Notes: generated by a model from the letters alone, not told the origin. Positions 1 to 6,386 are shown, counted from the first letter of the stretch. The stretch: 9,728 bases of DNA from Gammaproteobacteria bacterium (GCA_027030565.1 JALVEU010000226.1:1-9728), one strand, 5' to 3'. A program made the numbers and translations.

Positions 1-1
1 T

Positions 2-691
2 GCCACGGGTGTGAGCAGCAGTGGCACCGACCGTCCCAGCCCCCAGGAAGAAGAGCTGGCCGACTTCACCCGCGTGGTGCTCGCCGATCTGGAGGACACC
101 TGGGACGAGCTGTTTCACACCATGGGCAGGCGGTACGAGAAACCCGTCCTGGTGATGTACACCGGGACCACCCGCTCGGCTTGCGGCCTGGGTCGGGCGG
201 CCATGGGGCCGTTCTACTGCCCTGCCGATCGCAAGGTCTACATCGACCTCGGCTTCTACCGCGATCTCAGGCGGCGCTTCAAGGCCCCGGGAGACTTCGC
301 GCAGGCCTATGTGATCGCACACGAAGTGGGGCACCACGTCCAATCGCTGCTGGGCATTTCCCAACGGGTGCAACGCGCCAAACGCCAGGGCGAGGCCGCC
401 GGTGCCGAGGGCCTGTCGGTGCGGCTGGAATTGCAGGCCGACTGTCTTGCCGGCGTCTGGGCCCATCATGCCAAGCGGAGCCGGCAGCTACTGGAGGCTG
501 GAGACACCGAAGAAGGATTGAATGCTGCCAGCGCCATCGGCGACGACCGGCTCCAGCGCCAGTCCCGTGGTCGTGTGAGCCCGGACTCCTTCACCCATGG
601 CAGCTCGGCTCAGCGGGTGCGCTGGTTCAGGCGCGGGATCGAGGGCGGACGGGTGGAGGACTGTGACACGTTCACGGCCCCATTGCTCTGA
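2..691 (+). CDS. YpfJ-type neutral zinc metallopeptidase (5' end outside window)
   Basis: This is the C-terminal part of a YpfJ/KPN_00767-type putative neutral zinc metallopeptidase. The frame is open to the first base, so the true start lies upstream; a GTG at 11 is possible but would give a protein lacking the N-terminal membrane anchor and Gly-rich stretch usual in this family. About 229 codons are visible against roughly 280-290 normally. Visible hallmarks are a GPFYCPAD segment (near 206-229), the zinc-binding HEVGHH motif at 320-337, an ELQADCLAGVW helix (near 430-460) likely to carry the third zinc ligand, and near the end the family signatures AIGDDRLQ and DSFTHGSSAQR. The physiological substrate of the family is unknown. 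The protein is probably anchored in the inner membrane with the catalytic domain outside the cytoplasm, by analogy only. Its stop codon is followed one base later by the proposed start of the DUF1499 gene. Confidence 0.9.
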   Translation, partial: ATGVSSSGTDRPSPQEEELADFTRVVLADLEDTWDELFHTMGRRYEKPVLVMYTGTTRSACGLGRAAMGPFYCPADRKVYIDLGFYRDLRRRFKAPGDFAQAYVIAHEVGHHVQSLLGISQRVQRAKRQGEAAGAEGLSVRLELQADCLAGVWAHHAKRSRQLLEAGDTEEGLNAASAIGDDRLQRQSRGRVSPDSFTHGSSAQRVRWFRRGIEGGRVEDCDTFTAPLL

Positions 692-692
692 G

Positions 693-1175
693 GTGCTGCG
701 CAGTCTATGGGTCGTCGGTCTGGCGTTGGGCCTGTTGGTGCCGGCAGGTCTATGGATCGCCGCACGCATGGTCGGACCGCGAACCGATCCGGGCATACGT
801 GCCGGCCGTCTGGCGCCCTGCCCGGCCACACCCAACTGCGTCTCCAGCCAGGCGGATCCCGCCGACACCGTGCACTACGTCGCACCGCTGCGTTACACAG
901 GATCAGGACCGGCCGCCCGCGCCCGGCTCCTCGAACTCCTGCAGGGCGAACCTCGCGTGCGCGTGGCGGAGGCGGGGCCCGAGTACATCCGCGCCGAGTT
1001 CCGGTCACGCTGGTTCGGCTTCGTGGACGACGTGGAGTTCCTGGTCGACCAGTCCCGTCGCCTCATCCACGTTCGTTCGGCCTCGCGGCTCGGCTACGGG
1101 GACTTCGGGGTCAACCGGAGACGAATCGAGCATATCCGCCACCGATTCTCCCGCCCCGGCCCGGGGCGCGGGTGA
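693..1175 (+). CDS. DUF1499 family protein with N-terminal hydrophobic segment
   Basis: This 160-residue protein matches my knowledge of the DUF1499 family, whose function is not established. A hydrophobic segment (about residues 4-24) looks like a signal peptide or membrane anchor. The conserved core follows: CPATPNCVSS (43-52) with Cys43 and Cys49, then RSRWFGFVDDVEF (104-116), then a segment at 127-146 with the family core RSASRxGYxDxGVNRxRIE. The start is uncertain. I chose GTG at 693, one base after the metallopeptidase stop, because it places the hydrophobic segment at the very N-terminus. GTG at 663 is an alternative; a GGAGGA at 655-660 precedes it but is too close, and it would overlap the upstream gene by 29 bp. 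The open frame reaches back to 597, but that extension is coded inside the metallopeptidase gene and has no family resemblance. The position suggests co-transcription with the upstream gene. The gene converges on the beta-helix gene. Confidence 0.85.
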   Translation: MLRSLWVVGLALGLLVPAGLWIAARMVGPRTDPGIRAGRLAPCPATPNCVSSQADPADTVHYVAPLRYTGSGPAARARLLELLQGEPRVRVAEAGPEYIRAEFRSRWFGFVDDVEFLVDQSRRLIHVRSASRLGYGDFGVNRRRIEHIRHRFSRPGPGRG

Positions 1176-1226
1176 TCAGCCGAAGACAGAGCCTCCTCCG
1201 GCAAGCGCGCACGGCCGGGGTTGCAC

Positions 1227-2612
1227 CTATTTCACCCAGTTGTCCGAGAGCCAGACGTGCGAATAGAGGCTCGCACCCCCATTGTCGGTGAGCGGGATAC
1301 CCAGTTCGTCCTCCCAGCGGTTGCCGCAGATCCCCACATACCGCGAACCGGTCACCAGATTGCCGGAGATCTTGGCGCTCCCCGCCCCCTCCACTGTGCT
1401 CACGGAGATCCCGTAGCCGGCCGAGCGCACCTGGTTGCCGGTGACCATGACGTCACGCAAGTATGGTCCCCACCCCAGCAGAATCCCAAAATTGGGCTCG
1501 TCGCTTCCGGTTCCCATTTCCACCAGGTTGCCGTCCACCACTGCATCGGCTTCCACGCTGATGCCGTATGCATATCCCGAGTTGGGATTCGATGCATTCG
1601 CATGCTTGAAGATGTCGCGTATCACGTTGCCGGTTACCGTGGACATCCGGCCACCGGTGTCCCAGTTGGAAATCGAGATCCCCTGAACCGCATGGTCGAT
1701 CACATTGTTCGACACAACGGCTCCGGAGTGGGCGAACTCGATGAATATCGCCACTTCGTCACATTTCAGGCACTGGTTGTTGGTCACGATCGGGTCCGAG
1801 CACGAATTGCAGCGCACGGCAGAGAAACGACACTCGCGAATGCTGTTTGCAGTGATGATCACCTCGTCGGCATTGTACGCATTGATGCCGTTTCCATTCT
1901 GCCCGTCACCGCTCTGGCTCTGGATTCGGGCGACGAAGTTCTCCGCGATCAGCGCCCGAGCACGACCGCGCTCGGTGCGGTGCACCGCGATGCCATTGTT
2001 GGCGCAGTCCTGAACCGTGCAGGCGATCACCTGGATGTCGTCCGAGTTCAGGAAAAACAGGCCATAGGAGTCCACGTCCCGGACCAGGCAGCGATGCACC
2101 CGCACGCCCTGGCTGGCGTACACATGGAGCCCGTCGCGGTTCCGGCCGCCGTAGAATCCGCAGTCCAGAAACCGCACGTTGGTGCTGTTCTGCACGTACA
2201 CCAGTCCTTCCTGACTCAGTGCCCGATTTCGCCCGTCGAAGTCGATGCCCACGAAACTGACATCGTCGGCACCGTCGATCTCCACGAAACGACCACCGCC
2301 GCTCAGCCTGAGCACGCTTTGCCCCGGAATGCCCTCCATGGCCAGAAACTGGGTGATGCGCAGACCGCCACGCCGAATCTTGTAGACGCCCTTGGGGACG
2401 AACAGGACGTGCCCCTGGCGCTGTGCCGCTGCGATGGCAGAACGGAAGGCTGGAGTATCGTCGTGCCGCCCGTTGCCGACGGCTCCAAAGGCCTTCACGT
2501 TGACACGGGTCGTATCGCTCGCTCCCTGCGCTGTGGCCGTCGGCGATTGCCACAACGTACTCGTCGCTGCACCGGCAAGACCTGCACTTAAGAACGTTCT
2601 CCGATCCAACAT
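1227..2612 (-). CDS. Tat-exported right-handed parallel beta-helix repeat protein (TIGR03808-like)
   Basis: This 461-residue protein begins with a twin-arginine signal: DRRTFLS at residues 3-9, then a short hydrophobic region and an Ala-rich cleavage region ending near residue 30. A pectate-lyase-superfamily opening follows (AFGAVGNGRHDD, near 41-52, then LFVPKGVYKI), as in many beta-helix proteins. The rest is a ladder of short repeats of the form VTGNxI/VVSNNVI, typical of right-handed parallel beta-helices. Segments such as SGDGQNGNGINAYNADEV, CRFSAVRCNSCSD and GILLGWGPYLRDVMVTGNQV resemble, from memory, the TIGR03808 family (twin-arginine-translocated repeat protein, mostly Alphaproteobacteria, function unknown). 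It probably folds in the cytoplasm and acts in the periplasm; a carbohydrate ligand is plausible but unproven. I chose ATG at 2612 over an in-frame TTG at 2624 because GGGGGA sits just before it and the Tat n-region then has normal length. GC is lower than in flanking genes, suggesting acquisition. Confidence 0.82.
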   Translation of the reverse strand: MLDRRTFLSAGLAGAATSTLWQSPTATAQGASDTTRVNVKAFGAVGNGRHDDTPAFRSAIAAAQRQGHVLFVPKGVYKIRRGGLRITQFLAMEGIPGQSVLRLSGGGRFVEIDGADDVSFVGIDFDGRNRALSQEGLVYVQNSTNVRFLDCGFYGGRNRDGLHVYASQGVRVHRCLVRDVDSYGLFFLNSDDIQVIACTVQDCANNGIAVHRTERGRARALIAENFVARIQSQSGDGQNGNGINAYNADEVIITANSIRECRFSAVRCNSCSDPIVTNNQCLKCDEVAIFIEFAHSGAVVSNNVIDHAVQGISISNWDTGGRMSTVTGNVIRDIFKHANASNPNSGYAYGISVEADAVVDGNLVEMGTGSDEPNFGILLGWGPYLRDVMVTGNQVRSAGYGISVSTVEGAGSAKISGNLVTGSRYVGICGNRWEDELGIPLTDNGGASLYSHVWLSDNWVK

Positions 2613-2616
2613 CTTT

Positions 2617-2622
2617 TCCCCC
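2617..2622 (-). promoter_or_regulatory. Ribosome binding site of the beta-helix gene
   Basis: On the minus strand GGGGGA lies four bases before the ATG at 2612. It overlaps the alternative upstream TTG (2624), so it supports the ATG as the true start. The match to the Shine-Dalgarno consensus is fair rather than perfect. Confidence 0.55.
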
Positions 2623-2669
2623 AAGAATGTGATGTTGATCTCTCTATTACGACAATGGAGTTGCGCACA

Positions 2670-2684
2670 CGACGCAAAGCGTCG
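2670..2684. repeat. 15-bp palindrome in the beta-helix gene leader
   Basis: CGACGC and GCGTCG form perfect 6-bp arms around AAA. The palindrome is centred about 65 bp upstream of the beta-helix ATG, and on the plus strand CTTTTC follows it. It could be an operator for a dimeric regulator, or a small hairpin in the leader. Read on the plus strand it resembles a weak intrinsic terminator, but no plus-strand gene ends nearby. Confidence 0.45.
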
Positions 2685-2721
2685 CTTTTCATATTTACCA
2701 CTTCCTGGGTTTGAGAGACAA

Positions 2722-2740
2722 GTTTTTCTCGACGAAAAAC
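2722..2740. repeat. AT-rich inverted repeat
   Basis: GTTTTTC (2722-2728) and GAAAAAC (2734-2740) are perfect 7-bp arms around five bases. Before the neighbouring element inserted, this repeat would have lain only a few bases past the mtfA stop codon, so it may be a remnant of the mtfA 3' end. The stem is A/T-rich and there is no clean T-tract on either strand, so it is a poor terminator by itself. Confidence 0.35.
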
Positions 2741-2743
2741 GGC

Positions 2744-2747
2744 TTTA
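2744..2747. repeat. Left copy of the putative target site duplication (TTTA)
   Basis: TTTA directly abuts the left terminal inverted repeat and is repeated in the same orientation at 2963-2966 beyond the right repeat. A 4-bp A/T-rich match can occur by chance; its exact position at both ends is what makes it persuasive. Confidence 0.6.
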
Positions 2748-2962
2748 GGAGATGCTGATTTAATGCGCGAGGCGGATGCAGCGCAAGGCGCACGGCGCGC
2801 AGGATACGAGACCAATCCGCCGGGAGCGGATTGGAACGGCCGTCAGGCCGGCCCGAAGGGCGGAGGGCAGGATGCCCGGAGTACATATCAAGTAGATAGG
2901 CGAGCATCCAAGCACCGCGCAACGCGGCGATGCGCCGCCGCAGCCAGTAAATCAGCGTCTCC
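2748..2962. mobile_element. MITE-like non-coding element, 215 bp, with terminal inverted repeats and TTTA target duplication
   Basis: The left end, GGAGATGCTGATTTA (2748-2762), and the right end, TAAATCAGCGTCTCC (2948-2962), are inverted copies matching at 14 of 15 positions. Both are flanked directly by TTTA (2744-2747 and 2963-2966), as expected of a 4-bp target site duplication. The interior has a perfect 9-bp stem with 5-nt loop (2812-2834, arms CCAATCCGC and GCGGATTGG) and a smaller hairpin, CGGCC-GTCA-GGCCG (2837-2850). No transposase or other credible gene fits inside, so it would have to be mobilised in trans by an insertion sequence with matching ends. I cannot name the family. Open frames through it are probably incidental. 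The right-hand duplication includes the mtfA stop codon. Confidence 0.72.
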
Positions 2963-2966
2963 TTTA
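2963..2966. repeat. Right copy of the putative target site duplication, containing the mtfA stop codon
   Basis: TTTA follows the right terminal inverted repeat directly. On the minus strand bases 2966-2964 read TAA, the stop codon of mtfA, so the duplication left the mtfA reading frame intact. Confidence 0.6.
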
Positions 2967-3767
2967 TCCATTCCCGTGGTGCACGCGCCTGGTTCTGCGT
3001 GCCGGATCCTGCCGGTAGAAGAGTTTTAGCTGGCCATAAACCGCCGGGCATTCGGCCACCAGCACCTCGGGTGCCTCGAAAAAGGTCTCGCTCAGTACTG
3101 CGAAGAATTCGGCCGGGCTCTCGGCTCCATAGGGGTCGATGGGTGTGGCGTGGTGATGCGCGAGACGGTAACGCATGTGGTCGAAGGCCTCGGAGAACGT
3201 GCGTGTCCATGCTTCGCGTGACATCCCCCGGTGCAGGGGTGGGAAGCCATTGGCCACGCCGTTGCGCATGTCCAGCTTGTGGGCGCACTCATGGAGGATC
3301 ACGTTGCCCCCGTGGGGCGGATTCTCGATCTCCGCCCAGGCGAGCACGAGGGGCCCGCGTCCCCAGGCCTCGCCGGCCAGACTGCGGCGGCGTCGGTGGA
3401 CCACCCCTGCCTCGTCCACCTCCTCGTGCTCGACCAGGAAGCTGTCGGGATAGACCACCACTTCATACCAGTCGTCGTACCAGCCCAGCCCCAGCTCCAG
3501 GACCGGCAGGCAGGCTTGCGCCGCGATGTGCACGCGCATCACCTCATCCAGCCGCAACCCGCCAACTCCCGTGAGCGCCTTGTCGCGCAGGAACCGACCG
3601 GCCAGGGCGCGCAGCCGGGCCCGGCCCACGGCATCCAGGTGACCCAGCGCACCCAGCCCCGCCGTAGCCTGGTGCCAGATGCCAAAAGGGATGCGGCTGC
3701 GGCGCAGCCGGGCCGCGGCCCATCTACGCGACAGCCCTAGCACGAGACGGGGGTGTTGCCCGAGCAT
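2964..3767 (-). CDS. mtfA: MtfA family zinc-dependent peptidase (Mlc titration factor A)
   Basis: This 267-residue protein matches the M90 peptidase family, typified by E. coli MtfA (about 265 residues). In E. coli, MtfA is a cytoplasmic peptidase that binds the glucose repressor Mlc and so affects ptsG expression; whether Mlc exists in this organism cannot be seen here. The zinc-binding motif HECAH is at 159-163, in the context NVILHECAHKLD. A downstream PAEFFAVLSE (from 218) offers Glu220 as the probable third ligand. The N-terminal half carries other family-like segments, such as a VVVYPDSF stretch near 103-110. ATG at 3767 gives the expected length, although no clear Shine-Dalgarno precedes it. 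The gene is divergent from rph with a 71-bp gap that holds a dyad. Its stop codon lies in the target duplication of the adjacent element, so its original 3' untranslated region has been displaced by about 220 bp. Confidence 0.92.
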   Translation of the reverse strand: MLGQHPRLVLGLSRRWAAARLRRSRIPFGIWHQATAGLGALGHLDAVGRARLRALAGRFLRDKALTGVGGLRLDEVMRVHIAAQACLPVLELGLGWYDDWYEVVVYPDSFLVEHEEVDEAGVVHRRRRSLAGEAWGRGPLVLAWAEIENPPHGGNVILHECAHKLDMRNGVANGFPPLHRGMSREAWTRTFSEAFDHMRYRLAHHHATPIDPYGAESPAEFFAVLSETFFEAPEVLVAECPAVYGQLKLFYRQDPARRTRRVHHGNG

Positions 3768-3786
3768 TTCACGATTGGAACCAACG

Positions 3787-3807
3787 CCTGGGAACCCTGT
3801 TCCCAGG
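3787..3807. promoter_or_regulatory. 21-bp dyad in the mtfA-rph intergenic region (possible operator)
   Basis: CCTGGGAA (3787-3794) and TTCCCAGG (3800-3807) are perfect 8-bp inverted arms around CCCTG. The dyad ends three bases before the TATAAT box of rph and covers its -35 region, a position where a bound regulator would block RNA polymerase. It also lies about 20 bp upstream of the mtfA start on the other strand. No regulator can be assigned from the sequence. A transcribed hairpin is less likely because the dyad is upstream of the expected rph transcript start. Confidence 0.5.
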
Positions 3808-3816
3808 GTCTATAAT
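3788..3816 (+). promoter_or_regulatory. Probable sigma-70 promoter of the rph operon
   Basis: A perfect -10 box, TATAAT, is at 3811-3816, 22 bp before the rph ATG. At 17-bp spacing the -35 hexamer would be CTGGGA (3788-3793), matching TTGACA at only three of six positions. A strong -10 with a weak -35 fits a promoter that depends on, or is overlapped by, a regulator at the dyad. Transcription would start near 3822-3825 and give a very short 5' untranslated region. Confidence 0.6.
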
Positions 3817-3827
3817 GCGCGCTTTTC

Positions 3828-3831
3828 GGAG
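3828..3831 (+). promoter_or_regulatory. Ribosome binding site that fixes the rph start
   Basis: GGAG lies seven bases before the ATG at 3839. A further upstream in-frame ATG at 3815 falls inside the TATAAT box and would add eight residues absent from the family, so 3839 is preferred. Confidence 0.7.
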
Positions 3832-3838
3832 TGCGACC

Positions 3839-4567
3839 ATGCAAAGACCCAGCGGGCGGGCGCCCGACGAGATGCGCCCGGTGTCCTTCGAGCGCCACTA
3901 TACACTGCACGCCGAGGGCTCGGTGCTGGCGAGCTTCGGCAACACGCGTGTGCTGTGCACGGCGAGCGTGGAGGCGCGTGTCCCCGCATGGCTGCGTGGC
4001 ACCGGGCAGGGTTGGGTGACCGCGGAGTACGGCATGCTGCCGCGGGCCACCAGCACCCGAACGCCGCGGGAGGCCGCCCAGGGCAGGCAGGGTGGCCGAA
4101 CCCTGGAGATCCAACGGCTCATCGGCCGTTCCCTGCGTGCCGTGGTGGACCGGGAGGCGCTGGGTGAGCGGACCATCACCCTGGACTGCGACGTCATCCA
4201 GGCCGACGGGGGTACTCGCACGGCCGCCATCAGCGGCGCCTGCGTCGCCCTGGTCGACGCCGTGCATCACCTCCTGGAGCGGGGCGAGCTGGAACGGAAT
4301 CCGCTCCATGGACAGGTCGCTGCAGTCTCGGTGGGCATCTGGCACGGCGTTCCCGTGCTGGACCTGGATTACGCCGAGGACGCCGAGGCCGAAACCGACA
4401 TGAACGTGGTGATGAACGAGGCAGGGGCCTACATCGAGATCCAGGGTACCGCCGAGGGCCATGCCTTTCGGCACGAGGAGCTCCTGGCCATGCTGGAACT
4501 GGCCCGCAGGGGCATCGGTCTGATTTTGGAACGCCAACGGGCCGCATTGGCCGGAGAAAGCCCATGA
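3839..4567 (+). CDS. rph: Ribonuclease PH
   Basis: RNase PH is a phosphate-dependent 3'-5' exoribonuclease and nucleotidyltransferase that trims tRNA precursors, working as a hexamer in the cytoplasm. This 242-residue protein has the family's usual length (about 238). It opens with RPSGRAPDEMRPV (3-15) and has the phosphate and RNA-binding segment GGRTLEIQRLIGR (85-97), DCDVIQADGGTRTAA (116-130), and the DLDYAEDAEAETDMN stretch (175-189), in which Asp181 and Asp187 correspond to the acidic active-site residues of the family. The RBS at 3828 supports the ATG at 3839. It is the first gene of a plus-strand group read from the 3811 TATAAT promoter. Its stop codon overlaps the rdgB start (ATGA), which suggests translational coupling. 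Nothing suggests the C-terminal frameshift known from E. coli K-12 rph. Confidence 0.97.
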   Translation: MQRPSGRAPDEMRPVSFERHYTLHAEGSVLASFGNTRVLCTASVEARVPAWLRGTGQGWVTAEYGMLPRATSTRTPREAAQGRQGGRTLEIQRLIGRSLRAVVDREALGERTITLDCDVIQADGGTRTAAISGACVALVDAVHHLLERGELERNPLHGQVAAVSVGIWHGVPVLDLDYAEDAEAETDMNVVMNEAGAYIEIQGTAEGHAFRHEELLAMLELARRGIGLILERQRAALAGESP

Positions 4568-5178
4568 ACCACAGAGTGGTGCTCGCCAGCAACAACCCGG
4601 GGAAGCTGCGCGAGATGACACAGATCCTGTCCGATCTGGACATCGAGGTGGTGCCCCAGTCGGCATTTGGTATCGACGAGGTGGAAGAGACGGGACTCAG
4701 CTTCGTGGAGAACGCGCTCATCAAGGCGCGGCACGCGGCCGAGGTCTCCGGCCTTCCGGCCATCGCCGACGATTCAGGCATCGAGGTGGACGCCCTTCAG
4801 GGCCGCCCCGGGATCTATTCGGCACGTTACGCGGGCCCGGGGGCCACGGACGCGGACAACAACGCCAAGCTGTTGGAGGAACTGGAAGGCGTTCCCGAGC
4901 CACGGCGTACCGCCCGCTACCAGGCCGTCATCGTCCATCTACGTCACCCGGCCGATCCCACCCCCATCATTTGCAGTGGAACTTGGGAAGGCCGGATCCT
5001 GACGGCACCCCGGGGGGAACACGGCTTCGGTTATGATCCGCTGTTCTGGGTGCCCACCCATGGCTGCGCCTCCGCCGAACTGGATCCCGCGGAGAAGAAC
5101 CGCATCAGCCACCGGGCCCAGGCCCTGGCCTGCCTGAAGCAGGCACTCGCCGAGCGTGAGTCGGCCGGACGGCTCTAA
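4564..5178 (+). CDS. rdgB: RdgB/HAM1 family dITP/XTP pyrophosphatase
   Basis: RdgB hydrolyses non-canonical purine nucleoside triphosphates (dITP, ITP, XTP) to the monophosphate and pyrophosphate, keeping deaminated bases out of DNA and RNA. The 204-residue length is normal (E. coli 197). Visible motifs are the substrate-binding SNNPGK (9-14), FVENALIKARHAA (47-59), ADDSG (68-72) with the catalytic and metal-binding Asp70 region, RPGIYSARYAG (81-91), FGYDP (155-159) and SHRAQAL (182-188). The ATG at 4564 overlaps the rph stop by four bases, with GGAG at 4553-4556 at seven-base spacing. A possible GTG start of hemW lies inside the last codons of this gene. The rdgB-hemW order is also found in E. 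coli. Confidence 0.97.
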   Translation: MNHRVVLASNNPGKLREMTQILSDLDIEVVPQSAFGIDEVEETGLSFVENALIKARHAAEVSGLPAIADDSGIEVDALQGRPGIYSARYAGPGATDADNNAKLLEELEGVPEPRRTARYQAVIVHLRHPADPTPIICSGTWEGRILTAPRGEHGFGYDPLFWVPTHGCASAELDPAEKNRISHRAQALACLKQALAERESAGRL

Positions 5179-5203
5179 TCCACCGAGGGAACGCTCGGCC
5201 GCG

Positions 5204-6367
5204 GTGCCGCTGGACTTTCCCGCGCCCCCGCCGCTGGGCCTCTACGTCCATCTGCCCTGGTGCGTGCGCAAGTGCCCATACTGTGACTTCAACTCCCATC
5301 CCCTCGGGGATCACGACCCACCCGAGCAGGCCTACGTCTCCGCCCTGCTTGCCGAGGCGGCGGCACGCGCAGCCCAAGTGGCCGGCCGGCCGGTGTGCAG
5401 CGTCTTCATCGGCGGCGGTACGCCCAGCTTGTTCAGCCCGGCCGCGATCGCACGGCTGCTGGACGGGCTGGCCGAGCGCTTCATGCTGGCCCCGGGTGCG
5501 GAGATCACCTTGGAGGCCAATCCGGGGACGCTGGACGCCGCGCGACTGTCAGGCTTCCGCAGCGCCGGGATCAACCGCCTCTCCCTGGGCGTACAGAGCT
5601 TCAACGATCGCTGCCTGCGAGCCATCGGTCGCATCCACGATGTGCAGCAGGCCCTGGATGCCGTACGGGCGGCACGCCGCGCCGGCTTCGACAACCTCAA
5701 TCTCGATTTGATGTTCGGCCTGCCCGGCCAGGATCTCCAAGAGGCCGAGGAGGACCTGGCCACGGCCATCGCGCTGGCACCGGAGCACTTGTCCTGGTAT
5801 CAGCTCACCATCGAGCCCGGTACCACCTTCGCCGTTCGCCCCCCAACCCTGCCCGACGAGGCGCTTTGCTGGGCCATGTTCGCACAGGGGCGCAGCAGGC
5901 TCGCGGCCGCCGGCTATACTCAGTACGAGGTTTCGGCCTATGCCCGCCCCGGATACCGATGCCAGCACAATGAAAACTATTGGTGCTATGGCGATTACGT
6001 GGGCCTGGGGGCGGGGGCGCACGGCAAAGTGACGGATCACTGCACCGGGCGCATCGTCCGGAGCCGCAACCTCCGGTCGCCTGCGCGTTACATGGACTGC
6101 GTGCGGCGCGGCGGAGGATACGACGAACAGTGGCAGGTGGGTGGCCAAGACGCCGTTTTCGAATTCATGCTCAATGCCTTGCGTCTGACCGAAGGGTTCC
6201 GCATGGCGCTGTTCCGCGAGCGCACCGGCCTACCGGAGCGGGTGCTCGAGGGGCGCCTCCAGACGCCCGTGGCCCAAGGGCTGGTCAGCGTACAGGCCGG
6301 CCGTGTACGACCCACGGCATTGGGCCGGCGTTTCCTGGACGATCTGACCGCATGCTTCCTGCCATGA
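5204..6367 (+). CDS. hemW: Radical SAM heme chaperone HemW
   Basis: HemW (formerly the HemN-like YggW) is a radical SAM-type heme-binding protein that delivers heme to membrane respiratory enzymes; it is not itself a coproporphyrinogen oxidase. From the chosen start it has 387 residues (E. coli 378). The iron-sulfur motif CVRKCPYC (CxxxCxxC; Cys20, Cys24, Cys27) is followed by DFNSH, typical of HemW. Further signatures are GGGTPSLFSP, LEANPGTLD, NRLSLGVQSFND, a DLMFGLPGQ stretch and the HNENYW segment. The start is uncertain: GTG at 5204 gives a short N-terminus before LYVHLPWC, as in the family, but has no well-spaced RBS. GTG at 5156 would overlap rdgB by 23 bp and add 16 Pro/Arg-rich residues. 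The gene is probably co-transcribed with rph and rdgB. Heme delivery fits a respiring organism with the nuo genes nearby, but these are on the other strand. Confidence 0.95.
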   Translation: MPLDFPAPPPLGLYVHLPWCVRKCPYCDFNSHPLGDHDPPEQAYVSALLAEAAARAAQVAGRPVCSVFIGGGTPSLFSPAAIARLLDGLAERFMLAPGAEITLEANPGTLDAARLSGFRSAGINRLSLGVQSFNDRCLRAIGRIHDVQQALDAVRAARRAGFDNLNLDLMFGLPGQDLQEAEEDLATAIALAPEHLSWYQLTIEPGTTFAVRPPTLPDEALCWAMFAQGRSRLAAAGYTQYEVSAYARPGYRCQHNENYWCYGDYVGLGAGAHGKVTDHCTGRIVRSRNLRSPARYMDCVRRGGGYDEQWQVGGQDAVFEFMLNALRLTEGFRMALFRERTGLPERVLEGRLQTPVAQGLVSVQAGRVRPTALGRRFLDDLTACFLP

Positions 6368-6372
6368 CCTGC

Positions 6373-6378
6373 GGAGGG
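6373..6378 (+). promoter_or_regulatory. Ribosome binding site of the CPXCG gene
   Basis: GGAGGG lies eight to nine bases before ATG 6387. The in-frame GTG at 6378 uses the last G of this site, so the ATG is the better start. Confidence 0.65.
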
Positions 6379-6386
6379 TGAACGCC

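Larger units (their letters stand above)
2613..2743 (-). other. AT-rich leader/intergenic region upstream of the beta-helix gene
   Basis: This gene-free stretch lies between the beta-helix start and the MITE-like element. The block 2641-2760 has 53 G/C of 120 bases (about 44%), well below the surrounding genes. It should contain the promoter of the beta-helix gene, but I could not place a convincing -35/-10 pair on the minus strand. It holds two inverted repeats, listed separately at 2670-2684 and 2722-2740. Confidence 0.5.

Noticed and set aside
1221..2591. A 456-codon plus-strand open frame lying antisense to the beta-helix gene
   Set aside because: It is almost fully covered by the minus-strand beta-helix gene, which has a Tat signal, an RBS and family motifs. 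The antisense product shows no recognisable domain; it is rich in His, Val and Asp, as expected when repeated beta-helix codons are read on the other strand.
2625..2700. A minus-strand promoter for the beta-helix gene, for example TTGCGT with a TAATAG-like -10
   Set aside because: The best pair has a spacer of about 22 bases and poor hexamers, so I do not list it as a promoter.
2761..2947. The clustered short palindromes inside the repeat region as a possible CRISPR or REP array
   Set aside because: There are no regularly spaced direct repeats with unique spacers. The palindromes differ from one another and are all enclosed by one pair of terminal inverted repeats, so a single MITE-like element explains them better.
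2695..3288. A 197-codon minus-strand frame running from inside mtfA through the repeat element
   Set aside because: It overlaps the out-of-frame MtfA coding region with its HECAH motif and continues through the MITE-like element. Such frames through repeats are common and often annotated as hypothetical proteins, but nothing here supports translation.
3737..4781. Minus-strand open frames antisense to rph and the start of rdgB
   Set aside because: rph and rdgB on the plus strand have full family motifs, RBSs and a coupled overlap. The antisense frames have no recognisable domain.
5156..5203. An N-terminal extension of HemW starting at GTG 5156
   Set aside because: The 16 extra residues are Pro/Arg/Ser-rich, overlap rdgB by 23 bp, and are not part of the HemW family as I know it. 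The start remains uncertain and is noted in the hemW entry.
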